Positions 25,078 through 33,763 of a stretch of 64,000 nt of DNA are shown piece by piece. A program made the translations under genes and the position numbers. How positions within the stretch are numbered: the first letter of the stretch is position 1; each line of letters starts with the position of its first letter. Origin of the DNA: Nostoc sp. MS1 (GTDB lineage: Bacteria; Cyanobacteriota; Cyanobacteriia; Cyanobacteriales; Nostocaceae); assembly GCF_019976755.1 (NCBI RefSeq), contig NZ_AP023441.1, positions 1,178,001-1,242,000 of the forward strand, read 5' to 3'. The notes under the pieces are model-generated. The model was given only the letters and a program-made list of their open reading frames with translations. It was not told where the DNA came from and searched no databases.

Positions 25078-26343
25078 CTAAACAGGAGTTACTGTTTGTT
25101 TTTTTGATGCTTGAACTAACTCATAAAGTTTACTTTCAAACTTTTCTGTACAAGCTGACCAATCATATTGCAGGATAAAAGCACGCGCTTGTTCACCCAT
25201 ACTTATTTTGAGTTCGGGGTTTTGTAAAATTTCTACTATCTTCTCAGCAAAATCTTTCGGGTTGTTGGGTTCTGCTAAAAAGCCATTATGACCGGGGATG
25301 ACTTGTTCTGATACTGATACTGCATTTGCTGCAACTACGGGAGTACCAGAAGCTAACGCTTCGTTATTTGTGGTGCAGAAATGTTCTGTCACAGAGGGAT
25401 TTACAAATACATCGGCACGGGCAAACCAGCCTAAAAGTTCTGTACCATGAGATTCACCCCAAATGGTAATACCAGAAACAAACTTTTGTGCGCGTTTGCG
25501 GATTTCTTCGTCTAGGGGGCCACTACCAATAATTACCAAATGAGCATCAGGAATTTTGGCGGCAATGTATGGGTAAATATCTATAAGTTGAGTAACGTTC
25601 TTTTCTGCGGTAATGCGTCCTACAAATAAGATGGTTGGTCGATTATCTTCAGGGATGGGGTTGTGAGTAATATTGCGTGGATGAAATTTCTCACAATCAA
25701 TCCCTTGATAGGGTAAATATTCACCACGTTGGCATTTCAAATTTTCATACTTTTCTAGCTGTTCTCGTGAAGAAAATACAGTCAGGTCATATTCTTCACT
25801 AAACTGCTTCACTATATGAGGCACAATTGGACGTATTAAGTTATAGAAAACATCCCCTAAGTAATATTTGATATAGGCAACAATGTCTGTGTGGAATACA
25901 GATATTATTGGTGTATGAGTGCGTTTAGCATACTCTACACCTATAGGACGACCATAACCTTGTAAGAAAGCTGAGTATGTACCTCGTATTTGTGCAGCTT
26001 CCTCAACAACGATGATGTCTGGCTGAAACTCTGTGAGTAGTTGAGTATCACTCCAATAGCGATAATTTAAAGGTTGAGGCAGAGATTTATAAAATATCAG
26101 TGGTTCTGTAGGAAATGCGTAATGAGAAAAGTTAGGGAAAGTTATTAATTCATCTAACCCCGCCATAGGGCGATCGCCTACATTTTTAGGAAACTTATCA
26201 TTAATTTGGGGATGGACGAGAAAAACTTCATGCCCTTGTTGTAATAACCAGTGTACCCTTTGATGTACCGCAACAGAAACTCCGGTTAAAAAAGGAGCGT
26301 ACAATCCGGTAAAAAGCGCAATCCGCAGCTTTGGCTTGTGCAT
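25078..26343 (-). CDS. hglT: heterocyst glycolipid glucosyltransferase
   Basis: This 421-residue GT4 (GT-B fold) glycosyltransferase has an N-terminal acceptor domain with 'FTGLYAPFLTGVSVAVHQRV'. Its C-terminal donor domain has 'LFVGRITAEKNVTQLIDIY', 'VIIGSGPLDEEI' and the E-x7-E motif in 'SVTEHFCTTNNEALASGTP'. In PCC 7120 the syntenic All5341 (HglT) adds glucose to the long-chain aglycone, the last step of heterocyst glycolipid synthesis. Here it is the last gene of the minus-strand set, 34 bp after a GT2 gene. The product should work at the cytoplasmic membrane without membrane segments. Confidence 0.9.
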   Translation of the reverse strand: MHKPKLRIALFTGLYAPFLTGVSVAVHQRVHWLLQQGHEVFLVHPQINDKFPKNVGDRPMAGLDELITFPNFSHYAFPTEPLIFYKSLPQPLNYRYWSDTQLLTEFQPDIIVVEEAAQIRGTYSAFLQGYGRPIGVEYAKRTHTPIISVFHTDIVAYIKYYLGDVFYNLIRPIVPHIVKQFSEEYDLTVFSSREQLEKYENLKCQRGEYLPYQGIDCEKFHPRNITHNPIPEDNRPTILFVGRITAEKNVTQLIDIYPYIAAKIPDAHLVIIGSGPLDEEIRKRAQKFVSGITIWGESHGTELLGWFARADVFVNPSVTEHFCTTNNEALASGTPVVAANAVSVSEQVIPGHNGFLAEPNNPKDFAEKIVEILQNPELKISMGEQARAFILQYDWSACTEKFESKLYELVQASKKQTVTPV

Positions 26344-26377
26344 ATTTTTAGTAATTTGCGTATTTTTTAGAGAAAAT

Positions 26378-27634
26378 TTACAAAGAAATCTGGCGATCGC
26401 CCGGTTGGTTTATTGTTTCGTAAGGACGATATTCGAGTAACTGAATATTCCAAGGCCCATTGACTTCGTAAGTAACACCCCGCCAATTAACAGCCTGCAT
26501 CTTCAAAGAAGCCACCATTGCCCACCCATAAATCCAGTGTGTAAGGGGCATTCCTACCCACATCTTCAAAATCAAAGGCAATGACAACTGGGTTACAGGT
26601 TTACCTTGGGAACTGATAATTGGTTGCACAACTAATTCTAAAAACAGCATCAGCATCACTAACGCTGTCATGTAGATGACGTACCAAGTTAAAGCAAAAA
26701 TAGCTGTATCCCCTTGCCCACCCAAAAAGCCAAAAAACCAAACTACAAGTAGGGTTTGAGGTATTAATATTGTGAAAACAGCATCAGTAACTACCGCCCA
26801 CCACCAAGGATGGTAGAGACGAGAAGCCAACAGTTGACGCTGAAACCAGTATTTTAAACTTGGTAAATCACACTCCTCACGATTGAGCATAATTAAAGAA
26901 GGAACAAACTTTACCTTGAGGTTATATTTAGCCAAGACACTACGTATCATCGTATCTTCGCCAAAAGCTTGCCCCCACCTTTCTAACAGTCCTGTTTGGT
27001 GCAGAACTTCTCTTTTTATAGCCAAAGTCCCGCCCCAAGGAATGCCATATAGGTACATCTGCACGATCGCCGAAACATTCCAGATATAGCGTACCAAAGT
27101 ACCCCAATACCTACCTGTAGGAACATACCAACGATTACCCGTAGTTGCACCCACACTAGGATGAGTCAGAGGACTAACTAACTCTCGCAACCAATTTGGA
27201 TGGACGACAGCATCAGCATCTACCAAAGCCACGATCTTATAGGAATCGTCTAATTCTGAAACAGCTTGCACTAAAGAACTGCATTTAAGGCTACAACTTC
27301 GACGTACAGACCGTAAACGACTCATCGAAATGTTAGTTGCACCCACTTCATGGATGATATTTTGCGCCACTTCCCAAGCTGGGTCTTCTTCACTATCTAT
27401 AATCAGTTTTAAGTCATACTGGGGATAATTTTGTTTAAGGAGCGATCGCAAACAATCCCCTAAAAAGGGATCTGCCCCCCTTAGACACAATAAAACTGCG
27501 GTTTTCGGTAAAAGTTCATCAGGGAAATTTTGTGAACCTGAGTTCAAATACCACATAAATAGTAATACTGAACTCACCTGAACAACTAACCAAATCACCA
27601 AAAGTTTAGATATCAAAATGACCAAATCATCCAT
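26378..27634 (-). CDS. membrane GT2-family glycosyltransferase (ceramide glucosyltransferase-like)
   Basis: The 418-residue product has one N-terminal membrane segment, a GT-A domain and three or four C-terminal segments. Motifs are 'AVLLCLRGADPFLGDCL', 'IVALVDADAVVHPNWL' (DxD-like DAD), 'WGQAFGEDTMI' (ED) and 'YWFQRQLLASRLY' (QxxRW-like). This is the pattern of processive or ceramide-type glucosyltransferases. It is a close paralog of the gene at 27806-29065, a local duplication. A sugar-transfer step to glycolipid, or another envelope glycan, is inferred from location between hglT and hgd genes. Confidence 0.82.
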   Translation of the reverse strand: MDDLVILISKLLVIWLVVQVSSVLLFMWYLNSGSQNFPDELLPKTAVLLCLRGADPFLGDCLRSLLKQNYPQYDLKLIIDSEEDPAWEVAQNIIHEVGATNISMSRLRSVRRSCSLKCSSLVQAVSELDDSYKIVALVDADAVVHPNWLRELVSPLTHPSVGATTGNRWYVPTGRYWGTLVRYIWNVSAIVQMYLYGIPWGGTLAIKREVLHQTGLLERWGQAFGEDTMIRSVLAKYNLKVKFVPSLIMLNREECDLPSLKYWFQRQLLASRLYHPWWWAVVTDAVFTILIPQTLLVVWFFGFLGGQGDTAIFALTWYVIYMTALVMLMLFLELVVQPIISSQGKPVTQLSLPLILKMWVGMPLTHWIYGWAMVASLKMQAVNWRGVTYEVNGPWNIQLLEYRPYETINQPGDRQISL

Positions 27635-27639
27635 TTTTG

Positions 27640-27805
27640 ATTTAAGAGTATAGAGGTGTAGGGGATGAGGGTGTTACTTCGACTACGCTCAGTAACCGGA
27701 GTGTAGGGGTGTAGAGATTAACCCACCCCTAGCCCCTCCCAAGAGGGGAACAGGAGGTGAGTGACAATAACTATTGACTATGGACTAATGACTAATGACC
27801 AATGA
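27640..27805. repeat. intergenic repeats between paralogous GT2 genes
   Basis: Contains a dispersed 'ACTTCGACTACGCTCAG' repeat near 27676 and an STRR-like tract of ACTATGGACTAATG/GACTAATGACCAATG type (27775-27805), as at 32143-32188 and 56190-56236. Confidence 0.6.
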
Positions 27806-29065
27806 CTAAAGCGACATTTTCCTATCAACAGGCTGATCCAAAAAATCGTAGGGATGATACTCAACTAGCCTGACGTTCCAAGGGCTATAAATTCGATAGA
27901 CAATACCCCGCCATTTAACTGTGGATATCCACAAAGAAGATATCATCGCTAAACCATACACCCACTGCGTTAGGGGAATTGCCAGTATCATCTTACCGAT
28001 AGTTGCAATTGGTAACTTCGTCCTTGGCTGACCTTGGGCGCGGAGTATAGGTTGTATTCCCAACTCCATCATCAGCATCAGTACAAGTAATCCCAGAGTG
28101 TAGATACTGTATGATTGCAGCAATAGACCTGCTACTTCCCATTGAGCATCACCCAAAGAAAACAGAAATAAGAAAATTGCTAAAGTGGGGAACAAAATAC
28201 TAGAAACAGATTCACTAACTATAGCTAGCCAACGGGGATGGTAAAGCCGAGAATAGAGAATAAGGCGTTGGAGATATTCAAGGATACCTAGTAAATCGCA
28301 ATCTTCACGATTGACCATAATCAGTGAAGGCACAAATTTGACTCGTAAACCGTGCTTTTTCAGCACATTGTGCATCATTAAATCTTCGCCAAAGGCTTGC
28401 GCCCACTTCTCAAGTAACCCTGTTTGCCGCAATACATCTGTTTTTATCGCTAAAGTACCACCCCAAGGAATCCCGAATAGGTACATCTGCACAACCGCAG
28501 ATATGTTACCCGTGTAACGTACCAACGAACCCCAATAACTGCCATTTGGCACATACCAACGATTACCCGTAGTTACGCCAATTTTGGCATCAGCTAAAGG
28601 ACTAACTAATTCACGCAACCAGTCGGGATGAACGATTGTATCCGCATCTACTAAAGCAACAACCTGATAAGATTCATCTAAATCAGAAATAGCCTGGATT
28701 AAAGAACTGCATTTAAGGCTACAGTTGTGGCGAATAATCCGTAAATGGCTGATTTCAACGTTAGTTTTGCCCAATTTGTTGATAGTATAATGGGCAATAT
28801 GCCAAGCTGGGTCATCTTGACTATCAACAATTATTTTTAAATCGTACTCCGGGTAGTTTTGTTGTAATAGCGCCTCTAGACATCTAGGTAAAAAAGGATC
28901 GGCTCCTCGCAGGCAAAGAATTACCGCAGCTTTGGGTAGTTGGTCATCAGGTGATTTTTTGAGGCGTGATGTCCGCACATATAACAAAAATATCAAAGAC
29001 AGACATACCTGAATTACTAACCACCCCAGCAAAGATTTAGACAAAAATATTGCCAACTCTTTCAT
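27806..29065 (-). CDS. membrane GT2-family glycosyltransferase (paralog of the next gene)
   Basis: The 419-residue product aligns by eye along its whole length with the product at 26378-27634: the same 'ILCLRGADPFLPRCLEALL', 'VALVDADTIVHPDWL', 'WAQAFGEDLMMHNVL' and 'EYLQRLILYSRLY', the same membrane segments and the same C-terminus ('YHPYDFLDQP'). The two come from tandem duplication. Catalytic residues are present in both, so both may be active with different acceptors. Role unknown; inferred to help decorate glycolipid or envelope. Confidence 0.82.
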   Translation of the reverse strand: MKELAIFLSKSLLGWLVIQVCLSLIFLLYVRTSRLKKSPDDQLPKAAVILCLRGADPFLPRCLEALLQQNYPEYDLKIIVDSQDDPAWHIAHYTINKLGKTNVEISHLRIIRHNCSLKCSSLIQAISDLDESYQVVALVDADTIVHPDWLRELVSPLADAKIGVTTGNRWYVPNGSYWGSLVRYTGNISAVVQMYLFGIPWGGTLAIKTDVLRQTGLLEKWAQAFGEDLMMHNVLKKHGLRVKFVPSLIMVNREDCDLLGILEYLQRLILYSRLYHPRWLAIVSESVSSILFPTLAIFLFLFSLGDAQWEVAGLLLQSYSIYTLGLLVLMLMMELGIQPILRAQGQPRTKLPIATIGKMILAIPLTQWVYGLAMISSLWISTVKWRGIVYRIYSPWNVRLVEYHPYDFLDQPVDRKMSL

Positions 29066-29177
29066 GACATTTATGTCTCCGGCAAATTTCGCCTTATGTA
29101 ATTAGGGAGTGGGGAGTACCAGTGAACAGTGAACAGTGGGAATAACCTGTCAACTGTCCACTGTCAACTGACTCTAT

Positions 29178-29645
29178 CTAGGGATCAAGTGAGTATTTAA
29201 CGGAAATGTTAATGGTTGTATCCTTGGTAAATGTAAAACTTGACTTATTGAATTTTGGGTTTCCTGTTTGAATAGATACTGTGGGGTTATTAGAAATTCC
29301 AAAACCTTCTTTGGGAATACCAAAGAAGTCTGTATCTAGTTTATGATTACCGTTTTGATCATCTACGATCGCCACAGCATATTTACCAGGTTTCAAGCCA
29401 TAGAAACGCTTAGTTACGGATTTGCCTGTGATTTTTGTACAGCCACTTTGGGCTTCACTAGTATTGCTCATAGGAAATCCTTTCTCACTGGCATATACTC
29501 GGAAGCAAATTTCTCCTTTTTGATGGCGGATACCGTTAACTACAACAGTTAATTTAGTTGTAGTTTCTGCATTGACTACACTGATACAGCCTAAGCTCAA
29601 TAAAGAAGCTAATAAAAGATGACGCAACCGAGAAATTTTCATCAT
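29178..29645 (-). CDS. secreted DUF2141-like small protein
   Basis: The 155-residue product has a signal peptide ('LRHLLLASLLSLGCISVVNA' then E) and a beta-rich domain with 'LTVVVNGIRHQKGEICFRVY', 'KRFYGLKPGKYAVAIVDDQN' and 'NHKLDTDFFGIPKEGFG'. These are the marks of DUF2141, a periplasmic domain with no known activity, whose 'DDQNGNxKLDT' loop may bind metal. It lies in the hgl/hgd minus-strand cluster, so it could act in the heterocyst envelope, but this is only positional. An alternative start is the second ATG one codon later. Confidence 0.75.
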   Translation of the reverse strand: MMKISRLRHLLLASLLSLGCISVVNAETTTKLTVVVNGIRHQKGEICFRVYASEKGFPMSNTSEAQSGCTKITGKSVTKRFYGLKPGKYAVAIVDDQNGNHKLDTDFFGIPKEGFGISNNPTVSIQTGNPKFNKSSFTFTKDTTINISVKYSLDP

Positions 29646-29671
29646 AAATGAGACTCCTTAAGGGGTAATTT

Positions 29672-29740
29672 AACCACAGAGACACGGAGACACAGAGAAA
29701 AGAGAGATTTTGTACTCTGTGTCTCTGAGTCTCTGTGGTT
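29672..29740. repeat. large imperfect inverted repeat between hgdA and the DUF2141-like gene
   Basis: Two 26-bp arms (29672-29697 and 29715-29740) pair with only two mismatches around a 17-base loop. The core word CACAGAGACAC also occurs in the gap before hglD (43842-43875), so this belongs to a dispersed repeat family. As RNA it would form a strong stem that could stabilise or end the hgdA transcript. Confidence 0.8.
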
Positions 29741-29774
29741 ACAAAAACGTGAAACTAAGGCACAAAAAGTCTAA

Positions 29775-30779
29775 CTATTTAACTAACTTTTGCAAGTCAG
29801 TTTTCTGCACCCATGCTTTTGTTTGGCGTAGCCCTTCTTCCAAGTCTATTTTTGGTTTGTAATCTAATAAACTTTGAGCTTTGACAATCGAATAAGCATA
29901 AGGACGAGTCATAAAATCTACTGATTCTGGGAGAATATCAGCTTTTTTACGAAACAGTTTTTGTCCTTGATTGCGTAGTTTCAAGAACAATTTCATTTCA
30001 TCTTTGGGGATAGACATTGGCGCAGGTAAACCTTCCATTGCTGCTAGGCGCATGAAGTATTCTTTCCAGGTAGTTTCCTCGCCATCGGTGACATTAAAGA
30101 TTTCACCATAAGCCTCTTTTTCCATAGCTAAAAAGATGGCATCGATGAGGTTATCTAGATAAAGATGATTGAAAATTCCTTGTCCGTCGTTGGCGTAAGC
30201 GAATAACTTTTGCCGCATCATTAATAGTGGACGAACTATCCAAGGGATGCTTCCTGGCCCGTAAATGTCACCTGCACGAATGATAATTACACCAAAATCT
30301 GAGGGAGAGTTTAAGGGTAAAAGTTCGGCTTCAGCTTCGATTTTAGTTTGGCAGTAGGGATTATTATCGGCGGAAAGTGTTCCAGTTTCGGTGATGCGAT
30401 CGCTATAATTAAACCCATACACCATAACGCTGGAAAGATGCACAAAGCTTTTCACACCAGCACTTTTGGCAGCCTTCGCCATATTCACCGCGCCAGCCAC
30501 ATTGATTTCTCGAAATTTCTCAATAGGGCCAGCTTCTTCTGTTAATTGTGCAGTGTGAAGAACAATATCTACACCTTGACAAGCCTTTTGGGCGATCGCT
30601 GCATCGGTAATGCTACCAACAATCACTTCAGCACCCAATTTCTGGGCTTTTTCCTTATTGGTAGAACTTTGCAACCCACGAACTTTCATGCCTTGGGCGA
30701 TCGCTAACTCCGCCGCACGCAAGCCAACAAATTCATCAATTCCAGTAATCAGCAGAGTCTTATTTTGCAAATTCATCAT
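29775..30779 (-). CDS. hgdA: NAD-dependent epimerase/dehydratase family protein
   Basis: The 334-residue extended short-chain dehydrogenase has an N-terminal Rossmann motif 'LLITGIDEFVGLRAAELA' (degenerate middle glycines), 'VHLSSVMVYGF' and the active-site pair Y-x-x-x-K as 'NPYCQTKIEAE'. In PCC 7120 the syntenic All5345 (HgdA) is needed for proper deposition of the glycolipid layer. Its chemical substrate is not known; a sugar nucleotide or the polyketide keto group is possible. It lies 85 bp from hgdC and reads in the same direction. Confidence 0.82.
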   Translation of the reverse strand: MMNLQNKTLLITGIDEFVGLRAAELAIAQGMKVRGLQSSTNKEKAQKLGAEVIVGSITDAAIAQKACQGVDIVLHTAQLTEEAGPIEKFREINVAGAVNMAKAAKSAGVKSFVHLSSVMVYGFNYSDRITETGTLSADNNPYCQTKIEAEAELLPLNSPSDFGVIIIRAGDIYGPGSIPWIVRPLLMMRQKLFAYANDGQGIFNHLYLDNLIDAIFLAMEKEAYGEIFNVTDGEETTWKEYFMRLAAMEGLPAPMSIPKDEMKLFLKLRNQGQKLFRKKADILPESVDFMTRPYAYSIVKAQSLLDYKPKIDLEEGLRQTKAWVQKTDLQKLVK

Positions 30780-30864
30780 GCAGCGTTATTTTTTTACTAA
30801 AGTTTAAGAGCCAGTTGACAATTGACAATTGACATTTATTTTTTCTTCCCCTACTCCCCACTCC

Positions 30865-32043
30865 CTAGAAAATATCAGCAGGGTCTGCGGAGCGTAATTT
30901 GTTAATAGCCAATGCACCAGAAGTTATACACATTAATACCGCCGAAATAAAGACAATTAAGGCGTTATTTGCTGTCATCATAATTGGTAATTTTGTGGCT
31001 TCCATTGCAAAATCATACAAGCCTATAGATACTATAAACCCTGGAATATAAGCGAGTAATGCTAATATTAAAGCTTGTTGGAAAACCACATTTAGTAAAT
31101 AAGTATTGGGATAGCCAATAGCTTTTAGTGTGGCATAAGCAATAAATTGAGTAGCAATGTTACTGTAGAGAATTTGATATACAATTACCACACCCACAAC
31201 CGAAGCCATTGTTAACATTAGGTTCAAGATAAAACCAATTGGGGTTCTATCCGACCAATATTTCTTTTCAAAGTCAATAAAACCTTGCCGAGTAAAAACC
31301 CTCACATCATCAGGTAAATTGGCTTCCAAATTAGCAGCAACTTTTTCTTTATCAGCCCCAGGTTTGAGCCTAATTGCACCAACATCGATTTTTTCAGATG
31401 GGCGAGTATTAGGATTGATGCGGAGGAAAGTTGAGTCACTTACAATTAGGTTGCCATCCACACCAAAGGAAGGGCCTAAACTAAATAAACCTCCAACTCG
31501 GACTTTGTAGCCAATAGGAGCATCAAAGGGGAAAATTTCAATTGTCTGCTCTTTATCTCCTTTGTCAAAATTGGCAGCGATAGGGCCAAATTCTGGGCGC
31601 GAAGCTCTGTCAAAAAGCATGACATCAGGAATTTTTAGTTTATCTAAATTCTCCTCAATTTCAGGGATATTCATTACTGATTGTCCTGGGTCAAAACCTA
31701 TAACATAGATTGAATATTTTTCCCCAGTTTCAGGATTTTTTAATTTAGCAAATTGTAAATACATGGGGCTAACAGAGTCTACCCCATCAAAACCTAAAGC
31801 TTGGTATAATCGAGTTCGAGAAAAGCTTTGATTGGAAGTCAAAGATTTATACTGAGAACTGACTAAAAATAAGTCACCGCGTAGATTTTGATGTACTGCG
31901 GTTGCACTAGAGTAAAGCGCATCTTGAAACCCAAGTTGCACAAACATCAGCAAGACAATAAAAGCAATGCCAGCTACAGCTATAAGAAAACGTATTCTTT
32001 GCTGGGCTAACTGTAGCCAGGCCAAAGGAATTTTAAAATTCAT
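30865..32043 (-). CDS. hgdC: DevC-like ABC exporter permease of heterocyst glycolipid deposition
   Basis: The 392-residue membrane protein has an N-terminal membrane segment ('RIRFLIAVAGIAFIVLLMFV'), a large external domain (about 45-255) and three C-terminal segments ('LNLMLTMASVVGVVIVYQI', 'ALILALLAYIPGFIVSIG', 'ALIVFISAVLMCITSGALA'). This is the FtsX/MacB-type permease plan. I start it at the ATG at 32043 (MNFKIPLAWLQLAQQR); the open frame extends to 32124, but that extension is just translated tandem repeat. It follows hgdB; no ATPase subunit is in the window, so an ATPase such as DevA must come from elsewhere. Confidence 0.85.
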   Translation of the reverse strand: MNFKIPLAWLQLAQQRIRFLIAVAGIAFIVLLMFVQLGFQDALYSSATAVHQNLRGDLFLVSSQYKSLTSNQSFSRTRLYQALGFDGVDSVSPMYLQFAKLKNPETGEKYSIYVIGFDPGQSVMNIPEIEENLDKLKIPDVMLFDRASRPEFGPIAANFDKGDKEQTIEIFPFDAPIGYKVRVGGLFSLGPSFGVDGNLIVSDSTFLRINPNTRPSEKIDVGAIRLKPGADKEKVAANLEANLPDDVRVFTRQGFIDFEKKYWSDRTPIGFILNLMLTMASVVGVVIVYQILYSNIATQFIAYATLKAIGYPNTYLLNVVFQQALILALLAYIPGFIVSIGLYDFAMEATKLPIMMTANNALIVFISAVLMCITSGALAINKLRSADPADIF

Positions 32044-32045
32044 AT

Positions 32046-32188
32046 TAACAATTGACAATTGACAATTGACAGTTGACAGTTGACCCTTCTCCTTTGGAGA
32101 CGCTAACGCGTAGCTTGCTTCCACGGAGTGGTACGGCTGCGCTCAGGGTTAACTATGGACTATGGACTATGGACTAATGACCAATGAC
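32046..32188. repeat. tandem and dispersed repeats between hgdB and hgdC
   Basis: TTGACAATTGACAATTGAC-like units (32050-32085) are followed by a GC-rich dispersed repeat (32098-32150) and by ACTATGGACTATGGACTA-type units (32153-32188). None of it is conserved coding. Confidence 0.75.
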
Positions 32189-33390
32189 TAAATTTGAATC
32201 GCTACATCAACTTGTAGGTTGGTCAAACGTGCTACTCGTTCGCTATCTGCGGGGTTATCGATGGAAACTTTAACCTCAACGATGCGGCGGTCTGTGTCTG
32301 ATCTAGGGTTGAGGCTGAAGATGCTTTGTTTATCGACTTGCCAACCAATGCTTCTGACAGTTCCTTGCAATTTGCCAGAAAATGCTGTGCTGGTAATAGT
32401 GGCTTTTTGCCCTACACGCACATTTTGAATATCAGTTTGGTAGACTTCGGCAATTACATACATCTGCGATGTTTTACCGATGTCAACAAATCCATTACTG
32501 GGGATAACTTCGCCTGCTCTGGCGTGAATTTTCAAAATTCTGCCATCTCTAGGAGCTTTAATGTAAGTAAGTTCGAGGTCGGCTTTGGCTTGTTTGACGG
32601 CAGTTACAGCACTTTTAACTTCCGTTTGTGCTAAATCTACATCTACAGACCGCACTTCCTTGACGCTGTTAAGTCTGGCTTCGCCTTCTTTAATCTGGTC
32701 AGCGAGGGTGTTTTGAGTACGGCTGAGGGTGGCTTTAGCTTCTGTTAATTGCTGTTCTACAGTTTTGGCTTGGAGAGCTTTAGAATCAGCTACAGAGGCG
32801 GAAATAGCACCTTCTTTAAATAGTTTCTGATAGCGCTCATTTTCAGTTTGAGCATTATTCAGTTCGGCTTGGATACGGTTAATTGTTGCTTGTTGAGTAG
32901 CAATTTCTCCCTTTAATTGTGACTGTAAATTAGCAACTGAAGCTTTTTGAGCGTCAATGTCTCCGGGTTTAGCGCCAGCTTTGACTTGAGCTAATTTAAC
33001 TTTGGCAATTTGCAGTTTATCTAAAGATTGTTCTAGTGCGGAAGTCGCACGGTTATAATCTTCTAGATACGCTAATACTTGTCCTGCTTGAACTTCCTCT
33101 CCTTCCTTGACTAACAGTCTGTCTACGCGAATACCGTTAGTAGAACTAGGAGCAGATAAGGTAGTGATTTCTCCTTCTGGTTGCAAACGTCCTAAAGCAG
33201 TGACAGCAACTTTTACAGGAGCAACTTTAGGAGATTTAGCAGTCGGGGTTTCAACTGGCGATCGCAGCTTATTTGATGATAAAGTATAAAAGGATATTAA
33301 CCCTGTAGCGAATGCCACTGAAGCTGCCAAAATTAACCGCCACCGACCATCGGGTTTGATAAATAATTGGCGTTCCTTATTTACTGCCAT
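32188..33390 (-). CDS. hgdB: DevB-like membrane fusion protein of the heterocyst glycolipid exporter
   Basis: The 400-residue product has an N-terminal anchor ('WRLILAASVAFATGLISFYT'), a biotinyl-lipoyl-like half-motif ('GRLQPEGEITTLSAP' and 'LVKEGEEVQAGQVLAYLED'), a long coiled-coil hairpin (about residues 115-255) and beta-barrel parts ('AGEVIPSNGFVDIGK', 'VRVGQKATITSTAFSGKLQG'). This is the HlyD/DevB adaptor plan. In PCC 7120, All5347 (HgdB) with HgdC affects glycolipid layer composition. It is the promoter-proximal gene of the minus-strand set, and a perfect NtcA-type palindrome lies about 60 bp upstream of the ATG. Confidence 0.88.
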   Translation of the reverse strand: MAVNKERQLFIKPDGRWRLILAASVAFATGLISFYTLSSNKLRSPVETPTAKSPKVAPVKVAVTALGRLQPEGEITTLSAPSSTNGIRVDRLLVKEGEEVQAGQVLAYLEDYNRATSALEQSLDKLQIAKVKLAQVKAGAKPGDIDAQKASVANLQSQLKGEIATQQATINRIQAELNNAQTENERYQKLFKEGAISASVADSKALQAKTVEQQLTEAKATLSRTQNTLADQIKEGEARLNSVKEVRSVDVDLAQTEVKSAVTAVKQAKADLELTYIKAPRDGRILKIHARAGEVIPSNGFVDIGKTSQMYVIAEVYQTDIQNVRVGQKATITSTAFSGKLQGTVRSIGWQVDKQSIFSLNPRSDTDRRIVEVKVSIDNPADSERVARLTNLQVDVAIQI

Positions 33391-33763
33391 ATTTTCATTC
33401 CAAATTCTAATTGTGATTCAGCTAGAAAACAGCCAAGATAGTTTGATTGGTAAATTGCTATACACTTATCCGCAATTAACCAAAAACTCTTTTCTTATAT
33501 AGCTCTTTAAAACCACGCTCTAAGGACTTCCTTCCTCACTTCCCCTCCGAGTCCCTGCGCGTTGAAAAAACTTTAATCTCGAAACTTGCGCTGACACTAC
33601 CCTATTGACCACTGTATTATCGACGCATTATTCTTGCCTAAGCTGTGTGCTATAAGACATTCTCATAATTTCTGCCAGTAAAATCATCATTTCCACACAC
33701 ACAAGAAACTTATCAAGTGTATCTTAGTCGTAATTTTTAGTGTTTTCACTAAGTCCATTAACT
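33391..33763. other. divergent intergenic region of hgdB and the ParB-domain gene
   Basis: About 370 bp with promoters for both genes. It holds the GTAN8TAC site at 33450-33463. I see no RNA gene or frame here. A C+T-rich repeat-like stretch runs 33520-33575. Confidence 0.5.
33450..33463 (-). promoter_or_regulatory. candidate NtcA-binding site upstream of hgdB
   Basis: GTA-AATTGCTA-TAC matches the NtcA consensus GTAN8TAC exactly, 60 bp upstream of the hgdB start. The expected -10 box (TAN3T) at the usual 22-23 bp downstream is weak. NtcA activates heterocyst genes, so control of hgdB is plausible. Confidence 0.5.
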
